From assembly GCA_013399875.1 (NCBI GenBank), contig VXAZ01002373.1, positions 1,257,070-1,321,069 of the forward strand: 64,000 bases of DNA, read 5' to 3'. Under the pieces are notes generated by a model. It did not search any database. It was not told where the DNA came from and was given only the letters and a program-made list of their open reading frames with translations. The stretch's first letter is position 1. The number at the start of each line of letters is the position of its first letter. This document shows positions 1-13,400 of the stretch, one piece after another. A program made the position numbers and the translations under genes. The stretch is from Gymnorhina tibicen (lineage: Eukaryota; Chordata; Aves; Passeriformes; Artamidae).

Positions 1-2479
1 GGGGAAGGTGTTTTTAAGCTCTGGTTTTATTTCTCATTATCTTACTCCAATCTGATAAATAATAAGTAATAAATTAAACTGATTTCCCCAAGTCGAGTCT
101 GTGTTGCCTGTGATGGTAACAGGTGAGTGATCTCTCCCTGTCCTTATCTCGATCCACCACTTTTCCTTATATTTTCTCTCCCTTGCCCAGCTGAGGAGGG
201 GGAGTTATAGAGCGGCTTTGGGGGACACCTGGCATCCAGCCAGCATCAGTCTACTGGACTCAATTAGAAAATGGTATTGTCACGGTGAATGACATAAAAC
301 GCACTACTGATGATGCAGACCAGAGAACAAACATTGCTTAGTGACTTTTCTGTTAAGTAAAATCCAAACCATGTTGTTTCCCAGAACCATCTAAGCCCTC
401 CCCAGCCCCATGATTCATACCTGCTGGAAAGATCTGATTAGGTTCCCAGCCAAGTCACCCAAATGCTCTGAGCTTGCCCACTTGCTTCAAAAGGATCTCA
501 TCTGACCAAGTGCATGATGTTTGTAGCTGAGACAATGTTCCAGATGCTATCTCTAACTAAAGGAGAGAAACAGGCACTTCCACAGCATAATTCTCCCCAT
601 CCTAAACAAACAGAAAAACAACCAAACAGAGCAGTCGCTCCAGCTGTGAGCTCCACTGATGAGAGAGGGAACATGTGGCAGCCAGCATAAATTTAACTCA
701 TTGCCTAACAAGTGAGATGAGACCTACTACCTCTTGATGGCAGCCACACTTGTTCCTTTCCTTTCCCCAGGGAAAAGTCAGTAGGGCTGCAGCTATTTTC
801 TTATTACAGTGAGGTGCCCAAACCGACCTGGCACAGGACACCGAGCTGCGGAGAGCCCTGCCTGCAGCCATTCCTGTGGCTGGGGTTTGGAAGGGCCTCC
901 CCTGTCAGTGGCATCTACTCATCCATTCACATGGCTTTTGACTAACGTGAGGCACCTCCTCCTCCCTTGAGGACTAAACACATTGCTTTTCTTATGCTCC
1001 CAGCTCTCACCACTGTTGATGTCCTGTTGCAGGTTTCTCTTCTGCACAGCACAGTGTCCTAATTATTATATCCTAATTAGTGTATTAATCCTAATGCAGC
1101 CTGAAAGCATCCCACTGAAATCAGGAATGAAGGGGTTGAGTAAAATTTGTAAAGGGCAATTTCCCTACAATTTGTATTTTGTTTGCTTGATTCATTTTAA
1201 TTTAAAGGTACCACAATTACACCCACCAGATAGGTAGCTCCAGGTTCTTGACCTAATTATGGGAAGGAAGAGCCCTACTTGGGCTTTGGTCTATTTTCCA
1301 GGTTTCAGTGGAGCTTGTCAGATTAATTATAGTTTTGACTCTACCGTCACTATCATAGAAGGTGACACGAGCATTTACTATTATGGACATTTAAATCTTA
1401 GGTCTTCAGATAGGCAACTTAGTGACAATCCTTCCTGTGCATGTCCTGGCTAGTCACTTGCTGGCAGTCAGTGTTGATTCTCAGCCTAGAGAGACAGGTC
1501 TAGAAGCAAATGTTTCTCATAATATTTCTAGACAATATTCCGAAAGTTACAGACAACTTGGAATAGTTTGAAGAATAGCCTTTTGAAATACAGACATGAA
1601 AATGAAGCTCTATTTACCTATGCTGTGTGGCAGACATCCCTCTCAGCTCTGGGGTAGATTGTAAAACCACACGAGTTTTCATGCAATGTCCCTGGAAAAT
1701 GCTCACGCATTGACTTTATGTGCATGTAGATTGAACACGGCGTGGAGACACTTTTGTTCCCCAGTATTCAAAGCATTTTGTTAGAAGAAAAGTGGGAAAA
1801 TAAATGTCTGGGAGGAATAAGCAGATGGTTGCTGTTAAAGACCAGCATGTTACACAACTGAGTTTACAATAACTGCTTTTAAATATATACTAACTTCTGA
1901 CCAGTGTTTTTCAATGTACTGTGAAATCTGCATGTCATTCCTTTTGTCATTTGCAAGTAAACACCCACTGGAGTGTTTTATAGTTTGTAAAATATGAAAA
2001 AGGCTTTGTTCATAAGAGACTCCTTTGATTTACTGTAAGATGAAAACCTATGTGCCAGAAGTTTTTCGTTCTCTTAATCAGAACTGAGCAAGCTTTTCTT
2101 CCGCTTGACCACTCTGATCTCATTGCCTAAATATACTAGCAAACAGCTAACAATAGTGGTGGCTTTTTTTCTTCTTTTACCATAGTTTTCTTTCCCTCTG
2201 GACAGGGCAGATGTTGGAGACTGGCTTCAGCAGCCAGGAAAGGCATCTTTATCTCCTGACAGGCCTACAGAGCATGAACCCACAAAAACAACGATAATGA
2301 GGAAGCTTTCAAAAATAAACAGACCAAATGGGTGCATCTTCCTTTTCCCAGTGCCTCTGTGCCAGATACGAATGCTTAGCTACTGTGTTGAGTCAGCAGT
2401 TGCAGCTATAAAAAGCTGTGTTAGGTTGGCTAAGGTGGACAAAAACCCCCTCAGAATTTTTATTGAAAAGTTCAAACAA
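1..2479. other. Intergenic DNA, no gene recognised
   Basis: AT-rich sequence with only short open frames that match no family known to me. In other vertebrates TBC1D30 lies on this side of WIF1, but no TBC1D30 exon was recognised. A 3' UTR of that gene cannot be excluded. Confidence 0.6.
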
Positions 2480-4150
2480 GTGTGAAGGACAGGTGTCCCT
2501 TCAAGGAAGAATTCGTATCCTCCTGAAGCAAATGGACCAACACTGAGGGAAATATCCAGTATCTGAGGGATTTAACCGTGTTGAAGGTGATCTACAATAA
2601 CCTGCATGACGACCAGCATCCAGAGATCCAAATGAAATCTGGGGCATGCGGTCTGCGCGGTGAAAGTTGCACAAAATGCAGCAATGTCATCACCCACACT
2701 CTGGTGATAACATCTGGACAGACACGGTGGCACCAACTACAGAATAACTGGCCAGACAGCTTTGAGAGTGTGAAGATCATCTTGCTTCCCATGTGGGCCT
2801 GTCTCAGTCATGTCTCAGACTGACCAAAAAAAGTCTGAGCAAGCTGAGGAGGGTCAGTCATCCTCTCACACTCCTACCTTGGCCTCAGCTACGAAGAGTC
2901 AGCCTTGCTCTGTTCAAGAGAAAGGGTACCAATGTTGCATACCAAGTACAATCCTGTGGTTCTTCCTGTGTGACCATGAGGAATTGTGATGGTGAACCTA
3001 CCTGGAGGCTAGAAACTTGGATACAAGAACTGAAAAGAAAAATAACAGTCCAAAAGCATCCATCCAGGAAAATTACTGCTCCAGTGTCTGGTGAGTAGAG
3101 TAGAAGGTCTGATTGTACTTTTGACCCTGACAAAGAAGTTTCTGTTTTGCAGTTACAAATATTATACAAAGACTCCAACCAGGAATAGAAGGGCCCTGCC
3201 TTTGGCCAGTGGAGGAAAGGGACAACTGGATTTACTGGACTGTGGGGATCACATGGCCTGGCTCATCAGCCCCACAGCAGTATAAAGCTCTAGTGGACAC
3301 CTGCACACAGCGTACCCTAGTGCCATCAGACTATAAAGGGGCAGAATCCATCTGCATTTCTTGAGTGACAGGAGGATCCCAAAACCTGTCTGGTTTGTAG
3401 GCTGAGGTAAGTTTAACTGGGAATGAGTGGCAAAAGCATCGTACTCTGACTGGTCTGGAGTCTCTGTGCATCATTGGCATAGACTGCTTCAGGAGAGAGT
3501 ATTTCAAAGACCCGAGAGGGTACTGGTGGATGCACAACATGACACCTTTAGTACAGAGAAGATTAAACAGCTGTCTAGCTTGCCTGGTCTCTCAGATGAT
3601 CTGTCTGTGGTTTGGTTGCTGTGTTTAAAGGAGAGCAGATTCCAACTGCTACTGTGACAACGCACCGGCAACAATATCGCACCAATTGAGACTCTGTGGT
3701 TTCCATCCACAAGCTGATCTGGTAACTGGACAGCCCAGAAGTGATCAGCTGGACCTGCTCACCCTTGGCCTGCTCACCATATGGCCAGTGTGAAAGTGTA
3801 ACGGAGAGCGGAGACTAACAGTGGACTATGGTGGCCTGAATGAAGTCACGCTGCGGTGAGTGCTGCCGTACCAGACATGCTGGAACTCCCAAATGAGTTG
3901 GAGGCAAAGGCTGCAAGTGGCACACAACCATTTATATCACCCGTGAATCCTTCTTGATCCCCCTGGCTGCAGAGTGCAGTTTGCTTTCAGTTGTAGGGGT
4001 ATCGAGTACACCTGGAATCGACCGCCCCAGGGTGGAAACAGCCCTACCACTCGTAACTGGGTCTGGGTTGTAGGGTAAAGCAGTCAAAAACAATTTTCAT
4101 CAAGCTGCAGGAACTCCTTTGGTTGGTTATTAATTGTGCATTAGCTGCAG
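2480..4150 (+). mobile_element. Degenerate ERVL-like endogenous retrovirus, gag-pol remnant
   Basis: Scattered translated pieces on the plus strand, in shifting frames, resemble the internal region of class III (ERVL-type) avian endogenous retroviruses. There is a gag-like part around 2.5-3.1 kb and reverse-transcriptase-like pieces around 3.4-4.05 kb, including VDYGGLNEVT at about 3.82 kb followed by PDMLEL. Many stops and frameshifts break every frame, and long parts of pol and any env are missing. No LTR pair was identified. It is a dead copy. The family call is from recognition of the pol fragments, and the outer limits are approximate. Confidence 0.6.
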
Positions 4151-4471
4151 CTGGGCCAGGTGGCCCTTTGCAAGGCAATTGTCAGGAAACAGCTGACAGG
4201 GCCTGTATCAAGCAAGGGTCAGGGACAATCAAGTAAAAGCTTTAGTATTTTCTGGGGTTGAATAATTGGTATAGATTGGAAGGGGCAGGGGAGATATGGA
4301 ATAAAAACACCATATGCAAAGCTTTCTTCTTCACAGAGACTCTTTTCACACAGTTCTTTAACAAAGTTGCATTTTGCATGATGTTCTACTGGATTTGAGT
4401 TTAAAAAGGGGAGATAAAAGTAATCTTCTTTATGTTCTGTGACAAGATCACTGAAAAAGTGATTTAAGAGG

Positions 4472-4497
4472 ATATGATAAACATATGTTTATCATAT
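4472..4497. repeat. 26-bp perfect palindrome
   Basis: ATATGATAAACAT followed at once by its exact reverse complement ATGTTTATCATAT, with no spacer. It lies about 320 bp after the recognisable end of the ERVL-like remnant. No function is known. Confidence 0.9.
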
Positions 4498-5225
4498 GTA
4501 CATATGAGCAGAGGAGACTTCTCACCCTAGAGGAAGAACTAAATTACAGGAGAAATTCCCAGGGACCTGGAGGAAATTTGGAGCTTCTGCTCTTTTTTAA
4601 GCATTATTCCCAGGAGTCCCCAGATAGACACAAAAAGGGGTGGTAAAAGATGAATTATGTGCTGGAACAATAGCTGGGTTTTAAAAGGACTTTATGTGTG
4701 GCTCAGCAGGACTTTGTATTAGATCATTCCCTGAGAACCTGCTGGGTGTTACAGCCTGGCACCAGGCAGCTCTTGGTGTATGACTACAGCCATGAACAAA
4801 GCTAAGCTTTGATCTAAACATCTAAGAAGATGTCCAGGACTCTCAGAAGAAGAGCTACAGTAGTTAGCATGCTGGCTGGCAAACATAAGACTCCTCATTA
4901 CTTAGGGTTTGGAGATGTAATTTCATTCTTATAGGGTAAAAAGCCATTTCTTTCAGCTGAGATGCCAGATCTGCTTAACCCTGTGGTTTCCAAATAAATG
5001 CTTGCTGCTGTCTTTCCTCATTATTATAAAATGTGATGGTTAGAGATCTGCAAAGAGAGGTCATTTCAGTGATACCAGTAATTTCATGAAACAATAATAT
5101 GGCAAAAATGTGTGTGGGCTGATGACCCAAGCCTTCACTGGGAGGAGGCAGTCCCAGGGTTTGCTTACCTTTCCTGATCCAAGTCCTGTATTTTCTGTGA
5201 AACATTCATTGGATAGGAGTCCTTA

Positions 5226-5268
5226 GAAAAGGCACTGGAAAAGGCACTGGAAAAGGCACTGGAAAAGG
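5226..5268 (+). repeat. 12-bp tandem repeat, about 3.6 copies
   Basis: Three exact copies of GAAAAGGCACTG and a partial fourth, followed directly by a short (GT)n run. A small minisatellite in intergenic DNA. Confidence 0.9.
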
Positions 5269-5279
5269 TGTGTGTGTTA

Positions 5280-8200
5280 AACATTGAGCTGGAGACCAGC
5301 TGCCCCACAGAAAGCATGAACACCTAGTACAACCTGCTGAACTCTGCAGCTGGGGGGGCTGCAAGCCTCAGAGCTGGCTGCATACAGGCAAAGTCCATAA
5401 AAACAACCTAAGTGCTTATAATTTACCTGGAGTTCAGTAAAGCATCTCCCTTCATCTTTCTGATGTCCTGAGATAATCAGTTTTAGGCTCAGGAAGGAAT
5501 ACATGAAGTTCCATGGATCCTGCTCAGTTAGGAATAGGCCAAGCACCGTGGCAGTCTTGAGTGCCAAGCGCTATATTCACCTTACAGATCATGTTCTAAT
5601 TCTGTGATCCATCTAGCTTTTAATGCCAAATTTAGGTGCTTGGTTAGCTCCCTCCTAAGCAGCTGAAATGGAGAGTCTTGTCCTGTAATCTCTGGTCCCA
5701 CAACTCTTTGCATGGCACGGAGCAGCCACCAGCACCTGCTCTATGTGCTGTGGCTCCCCTGCGCTGCCTGGGCACCCACCACCCTCGTCTGCCCCTCTTA
5801 GACTTTCTGTGCTTTGGCTGGATCTGAGTGCTCTGTGCAGCTGCGAAGCTGCAGCTGATGACAAGAGCTTGACTGCTTTGCCAGCGCTGATGAGAGGGAA
5901 TCTGAATGCTCCAGGAGATTTACAGGCATAGGAATAAAGTGGCACACCAATCTGAAGCTGACAATGACTGTGTTTGTGCAGTCACTTAAAAAGCCTACCC
6001 GAATAATTTGAGAGCTGAAATTGAATGTTTCTGAGCACTTTCATAGCCACAGAACAATTTTAGCATCTTGTTAATTGCATATTTTGCAGAAACATTTGCT
6101 TTTGGCTCAGGGAAATGCAACCACAGAATGCAGTGCTCATTATTGACATTACAGTCCCGCTGTCTTGGGTGCCTTATTTCAGGAGAGAGATGCTTCTCAA
6201 AACAGTTTTCAGTCAAACCCTGACCTTCCAGCTACCTAGTGTCTTTGTGACTGTCTGCACACAGGATGTCACAGTCTTTGAACATCTGTTCTTTCAAGTA
6301 CTGAAAGGCCAAATCTAAGTCAATGGTTACCTTCATTTTACAGCTGGAGATTTATTAATTTCCTCACCCAAGCTCGCTATCCCAGTTTTCAGTTTCACTT
6401 TCCCAGTTAGTGTGTGGCAAAGTCAACATGTTTATGTCGACGTTGCTTGATTTTGCGCTAATGAACTCAGTTCAGTGCATTACTTCCTATGGTGAATCTT
6501 CCCTTATTTAGGGGAAAAAGTGAGCTTGAAGCTTATGCTGCTTCTTTTTAGCAAGGTTTTCTAGAACAGCAAGGGAAGGAGGAGGGAGTTTAAGTTATAT
6601 AGGTTAGACCCATCTGGCAAAGTTTGATGTACACACTTCTGTCTGTGAAGGATGCCTTAAAACTAATTAATACAAGCATAAACTGTGCTGACAAGGTGTT
6701 CTATAAGATTATAGCTTAAAGGTATACATTTCTTTGATCTTGGAAATTCTACATAAGTTTATGTAAGGACACCTTTGACTTCAGGAATTCTGTTATTAAG
6801 GTATTCATATTATTTCCTGTTTGTTGTTTTGGTTTGTTTGTGGGGTGGCTTTTTAAACAATTATAAGAAAAGGATGTTTTGAGTGAGGATTGAAATAGCT
6901 AAATATCTTCCTTACTGTTCCAAAGCGCTCAGAGGAGACAGATTATTGTGCAGTCAGACCTGCTCTGTGAGCTTGACTTGACTGATTTAACTTGAAAACA
7001 ATAATGCACACAAACAAGAATCTGAACTACTTCCCTTAGGGTTTCCTGCCCTGGTCTCTTGCTTGAAGAGACAATTCACATTTTTCATCTCTCTTAAAAC
7101 AAATTAGTCCCACATGCCAGCATGACTTAGTGATTATGTAGTAATTATCACGAATATTTATGCAGGTTTTCAATAGGTAAGCCTGGGATGAGTCATCAGA
7201 AGGATTTTATGCTCCTGTGAAGTTTTGTCCTACCTCCTGCTTAAAAATGTCATTTAGTTGTTACTAAAATGGTTTCTGCTCGGCTTGAATTTAATCAAGG
7301 TTTTTGTGCTATCTGCATTATTTTTCTTACTGCAAATGAGAATTTTAGGTGCCTTTTAATTAATGTTTGACTAACCTATTGCGTGGGTTTGCATGTGCAT
7401 TTGTTTGAAAGTCACAGACTTTGTGTGTCTAAATGTGGGTGTTAAGTCATAGAAATGAGATTTTAATTAAAAGAGAGAATAAATCAGAGCCAAAGAGTAA
7501 GGTGTTGCCTCTGCAACACTCTCCATGCTTAAACAAAAGAATTTATCTGCCTATTTTGTTCACTTCAGTCTTTCTGACATAGCCACTGTTTATTTTGCTG
7601 GTTTTGTTTGTTTGTTTTTCTTTTTAAAAAAGCAAGACCACTCTTTCATCTTCTAAATCCTATTCTGGTGTCTCTTCAAAATAGGAAACTTTTGTAAATG
7701 GCTTCAGATTACTTTGCTTTTTTTTTGCAATTAAATATCAGTTTTTCTTACCCAGCTCAGCTCAATTTTGATATATCAACCAAAGGTCTGGGATGACTTA
7801 CTTTCCTCACTGACAATAAAAAGAAACCTTTTGTTTTGGCTTGTGATTCCTTTATAACTCTGTAGTGTGTAGAAAATCTTATCTCAGGTTTTGCGCAGTG
7901 GAGAAATTCCTTTAGTATTTTTTTTTACCTTTAACAGACTTTGTCTGCTACATACCTGTTAATCAAATGTGTATGTCTGTCTTGCTCTCTAGTGTTGTCA
8001 CAGGGTACTGCTAAATTACTGGCCCTGCATTTCTTTTTTTCCTAAACAAAGACTTTTTTCAGTCAGGTTTTTGTGGCAGAGCTTACACACAAAGTGTCTA
8101 GGACTAGGTGCCACGTGGCAAGCACTTTCTCTTCTAGCTGTGCTGAGGAGAGGTCTGCACTTGAACTCATGCCTGTAGCAATTTAATATGAGAAATGAAG

Positions 8201-10084
8201 ATTTCATGTGCTTGATTGCAGCACAAGGAGCCTAAACCAACTCCTTCCAAGAGGTGAAAGCATGTGGTCCAGGTCTTGCCCTAGTGAACTAGTCTGTGGC
8301 AAGTTTTCAAGAGAACTATCTTTGGCTAGTCCTTCTATTTTATTTTTTGACTTGTCTACTCTGCTTTCTTTCTCTATTTCCTTCATTTTCCCACATCTGT
8401 TTTTTACTTTTCCGTGCTTGCTTTCTGTGTCCTCATATTCCTTTAATCTCCCTTATTTTCTCCTTTGCCCTTGTCCCGTTCAATTATATTGTCTCTCCTC
8501 TCTCTCATTCTTTCCTTCCTTATTCCTTGCCATCCCCGCATATTATTCTGGTTTTTGTACCCCCCCACCTACTCTCTTCAGCCTGCTCTGCTGCTGTAGC
8601 TGGCAGCTGATCTCTGTCAGGCAGCCCAGCCAAAATTGAAGCTAAAGATGGGTTTTTTTGGTTGTGTTGTTTTTTTCTTTTCTTTTTCTTCTTTTAAACC
8701 AACTGGACTAGTAATAATTGCAGTTTGTCGCACACTCTCAGTGGGAAATGTTTTGTGAGTAAATCTCGGTCAATCATAATCTGGCACTGTAATAAGGACC
8801 TTGTTTAGTCTAGGGGCACTAAATAAATTGGCCTTACATCTTTGCTTTCAAGCTGTATTTGAGCCGTGTTTTGTAATTGCCATTTGCATGCCAGAGGGAT
8901 TGCGTAGGGGTGCTACTCAGATCAAAGCTGCATTCATCTGGGCTTGGGTGTATTAGCTGCAATTAGTAATGTAATTTTAGGAGACAATGCCACATTTGTG
9001 GGATGAACTGAAACTACAGCAGCACTTTAGCGAAAAATGCAATGTTGATGCAGTCTGTTTCTCTACCAGTAGCATAGACTAATTGCAGTGGGAGGTATTT
9101 ATATTATACACACGAAATTCCCTGACATATTTCCAAACTAGCATGAAATACTAACTGAAACTTTAGGTAATCAGAACTGTGCCTCTCACCAGGTGGAAAG
9201 AAAGGACATTTGCAAGGAGAGGACATTTGCTTTGTGTGTCACATGGGGACATGAGAGATAAGCGTCCACAAGTCAGAGAGAGAGGCGGGAGGGTTTGGGT
9301 TGTATTTCAGGTTCCTGTCTGTTTTCTCATTAATTGGTTGCTGTTTTTCCCCTTCCAAGGACAGTCCTGCTTGGACATTGTTTTTGATTCTGAGAGAAAA
9401 AAAGCAGGTCAGCAACCTTTCATTTCACCTGTCCCTTTAAGAGAAAAAAAACTAAATGTTATGCATTTTGGTAGGCAATTGTTTTGGCTCTACTCTGTCA
9501 TCTTGGTCTTGTCTCTATCCTCTGTAATTCTTTCTGGCTCTGACCCAGCGTACAGCAGGGAAGATGGTGACAGACCCTGAGGAAAGTACAGATCCAATGT
9601 TTACAGCCTTTGCAAAGTATGGCTGTGTGTGAGGAAGGTCATTAACGAGGTCACTAAAGGTGAGATCATGAGTACTGCAGAGCGTGGCAAATTGCAGTCA
9701 AATTGCGCCTTAAACTTGCAATACTCTTTATCAATGCCAAGGTATCCAACAGAACATGTCTTTTGGATATGCACATTCAAGGGGCTACATTGTTTCAAAT
9801 TCTAGACATCCTCATATTCTGGTACGGAAAAAAGCATTTTGGATTGAGCACTATAGGTCATGCTTGTGCATCCCAAGAACTGAGCTCAAGTGTGATGTAT
9901 CTTTAAAAAACCAAAACGGGTCCAAGGGAATTGTTCCTGTTGGACTTGTCTGACATGGATGGTTTTTTCTGTTGTCTCAAACCCATCTCCACATGATATG
10001 TGGAACTAACAGATAGACAGTAGGTACGTTTCTGTGATCTTATTAGATCCCAGACATATGTATCTGTATGTGGTCTCAATAAGG
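5280..10084. other. Intergenic DNA with a pyrimidine-rich stretch and a candidate conserved block
   Basis: No gene was recognised. About 8.34-8.58 kb is degenerate C/T-rich sequence that produces two overlapping spurious open frames. About 8.70-9.12 kb is AT-rich, free of recognisable repeats, and holds an octamer motif ATTTGCAT (8882-8889) and a TCF/LEF-type AGATCAAAG (8929-8937). Regulatory function is only inferred. Confidence 0.5.
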
Positions 10085-10405
10085 GCCATTACAGAATTGT
10101 AATTCAGGCTGGGAGTCACCTCAGATCACCTGGTCCAAATGCCTGCTCAGACCAGGGCCAGCTGGGAATTGCATCAGGTTACATATGTTGTGTCTGGGCA
10201 GGCGTGAACACCTGCAAGGATCCATAACTTCCTTCAACATCAGGTCCAGTGTTCCACCATACCCATGATAAACCCCTTTTCCCCCCCTTCTGACTGTATT
10301 GGAATGTCTCTTGTTTTGGTTTATGTCTGCTGCTTCTTTTTGTGTTTCTGTGCACCTGCTGGAAGAGTATGGCCCCATCTTCTCTGTACCTTGCATTTAG
10401 GTGCA
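10085..10405 (-). mobile_element. CR1 LINE fragment, 3' part, minus orientation
   Basis: The plus strand reads like the reverse complement of a CR1 3' region. It has TCACCTGGTCCAAATGCCTG near the 3' tail, then a GAACACCTGCAAGGATCC block, then GGAATGTCTCTTGTTTTGG and GTATGGCCCCATCTTCTCT. The order and orientation match CR1 on the minus strand. It is well diverged, so old, and has no coding capacity. Confidence 0.7.
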
Positions 10406-13400
10406 CCCACTGTAATGGCAGCAAAGAAGGAAGAATAAAAGCAAGGGAGGGAAAAATCTGGGTGTTGCTTAAACCTGGTAATGGGTACACACTGCTAAAG
10501 CAGGGGCAGTACCTATGACTGTGGAAAGCCCTACAGAGGGGCTCAGATCACCTGGATGGCTCCTCTCCTTCCAAAAGACCAGCATGAGAAAGCAGTGGAA
10601 ATACCCAGTTTAAAGATATATAACTGGGGTTAGATAGAAAGAGGGAAGGGAAAGCTTCGCTGCAAACTAATTCTTAAAATGGGTAGATTTGGTTAGTGCA
10701 AATCTGCTTGTGGACTGGGCTTCTGCTCTCCTTTGAATGCACTAAACAACATAAAGATGAAAATATATTGAACTGATGTTTTTCCCTGCATCTGGAATAA
10801 AATACAGAAAGAAGAAGAGGAACTAAGGAAAATGATTGTTACCAAAAATCAGCTTCCCTGAGCAGAAAAAGTTACAATTTATTATCTTTTGTACGCAGAT
10901 GCATTACCCTTCCAGTGCTAATTACAGTACTGTTTTAATCTACTTATTGCGTTGGGATTTATATTTCTAGTTGCAGGTTTTCAACTAAAAAATTTGACAC
11001 TTCGCTTTTGAAAAATGTATTGTATCTCATGATTGTCAATTACTTCTCAATAATAAACATTTTCCTTCTGCAAAGGTTCACTGGTGGTAGAGGCGCTTCT
11101 GTAAGCCAAGCAATTTGGAAGTAGCTCAGGGTATGCAGTAAAATGCTCAGCCAAATGGTGTTGATAGTAAATGGAATCTTTCTTTTTTTTTTTTTTTAAT
11201 GTATTTTTAAATGGGTAGATCACAATGGTGGCTGAGAAATCTTTGTTGTTCCCTTCTCTCCCATCAGCAGCACTCATATCCAGGCTGAATAAATCCTTTA
11301 ACGGCATTCTTTGCTCCGGGCTGTTTGATGTGGTTCCAACAGCTTCAAACACAGGAGGCATCCAAACTGCTGGAAGTTGAAAAGGCTGAAACTTCACCAT
11401 CGTGGGAGTCCAGAGTGGCAGTGGGGCAGCTTGGCAGTGCCTTGCAGGACCAAAGATGCACACACACAGAGCCCTTCTGCTCTCCTGCTCTCCAACACTC
11501 TTGGAGTATCTTTCCTAGGGGTTGGGACTGCTGGAGAGCCCAGCAGGGTGGTGGCAGGGTGCAGTGAGCATTGGGAGTGCAATGGGACAGAGTATCTGCT
11601 TGCTGGAGGGTGCTGCTGGAGGGAATGACAGCGATACGTGTGCCCTGGCTCTGCTGAAATGAGTGTTTATGTGGAGCTGCGGTGCCTGCTCACTGTGCTG
11701 TACTAACAAGTCCATCTGCGAGAAGGTGGAGAAGGTGGAGGTGACAGCTGAGACTCAGGGAGCAGGGTCATGTTGTCACTGTTGTGTCCATGAGACTCTT
11801 TCCTCAGGTGGCGTCTTTGGGATGTATGGTTCCTGTGGGTTTTGCTGTAGTTTGGGAGTTGGTTCCTAGTGTCATTGAACCCAGTGGTTTGGTAGCCTGG
11901 TGACTGTGAATGGGCTGTGCCTGCTCAGAAGCTGCAGCCAAGAAATGGACAGATGACTGGAGTGGGAAAGCCCAGAGGAAAGGCAGCCTGCTGACCATGA
12001 GGACCTTTCCCGGACAGAAAGTCATACCTCTGCATAGCACAGGTCATTTGTGAGTGCAGCATCTCCCCCTGCAGTAGGAGGTCCTGGGGAGTCCATCTTG
12101 AGGGGCAGACAGATAGCTGGATTCTTCAGCCTCAATCCATTGTGTCTTTCCAAGATCTAGGCTGGCTGCAGCACACCGATATTTCCTCAAACTAAGGCAT
12201 TCTCTCTCATGGCTGTGCAAATGAAAAAGTTCATTTTAACAACAAAATTCCCGAGTAAGAAACCTCAAATAATTAGAGGAAACCACCACAGAGGTATACA
12301 ATATCTGGTTAAAGACCTTGCTGAAAACTGAACAGATTATGCTTGTTATAATGTGGTTAAACTGGGCCACTAATATTAAGACAGCTCAAAACACAAAATA
12401 AATTTTCTTCCGTCGCAGCTTGTGGTTCGGTGTTCACACATTCTAGGCTCCAGTTAAATGATTTACTGTACTATTTAATGCCTTTCAGCTGTCACTTGCA
12501 CAAAACGATCCCTTGAATGATCTGCCAGCAAATAAAGGCAACACTTGTCCAAGGTGGAGTTGGGCCAGGACTGCAGAACCCAGTGTGCCAAGATACACAG
12601 GAGCAATCACGTAACCCCTGTGACCCACACTTGGTACTCAGAAAAGTGAAGGCCACACAGCTGTGACAGTATCTGTGAAAACACTTGAAATATACTGAGA
12701 CATTCATTCTGCTGTTGGGCTTTCGCGAGTAGTCGCCTTTACAAAGGCTTGTATCGCAAGCATGCTGCAGTTCTGTGCCCTTATGAACTCTTCTCTGTTC
12801 CTGTTCTTGAAATGATGTGAATTTTTGAGGTGTTTCTCAAAACTCCTTCACAATAGCTTTTTAAATTTCTAATTCTCACATAGCAACAGGCTGAGGAGAA
12901 ACAGTTGCTGTGGGACAGTGAAAAATACTCTTCAGCAGCAAGGAAAGAAATAAAAAAGCCACTGCTCTTCTCAAATTATACATTTTAGGGTTTGTCATGG
13001 CCCATTGAGTTCCTTGCCTTGTCTTTTACAAGCTGAATTCATGGCATATGACCAAATATCAGTGTTTGAACAGCACCTCGCTGTCGTTACTCAGCTTCCT
13101 CCAGCTCTGGAGTGAAATTGTAGATGCACTCAGAAATGAAATACCTGCACTAGGATTTGGCTTCAGTTTTGGGGTTATTCACCACTTTATATGTGTAAGA
13201 CCAGACCAAGCTATTAGACCAAATCCAAGGTGACCACAGCCTGGAAGGAACCAAAACCTTGTCTTGCCGTTTCCATACGAAGCCTCTAACTTATTTTTTA
13301 GCTAACACTGTATCTTTTAGAAGGTCCTGCTTTTAAGACTAGATGATGAAGAATCTGCTGAAGTCCCAGGTAAAACCTAACACTTAATCCATTGTTAATA

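Noticed and set aside
8208..8639. Overlapping 143-aa and 104-aa open frames, plus strand
   Set aside because: They come from a pyrimidine-rich stretch and give Ser/Phe/Leu/Pro-only protein in two frames at once. This is compositional, not coding.
9179..9580. 133-aa open frame, plus strand
   Set aside because: No domain, no homology I recognise, no splice or promoter context. The length is within chance for this composition.
11047..11463. 138-aa open frame, minus strand
   Set aside because: It includes a Lys run from the T-run on the other strand and no recognisable motif. It is likely a chance frame.
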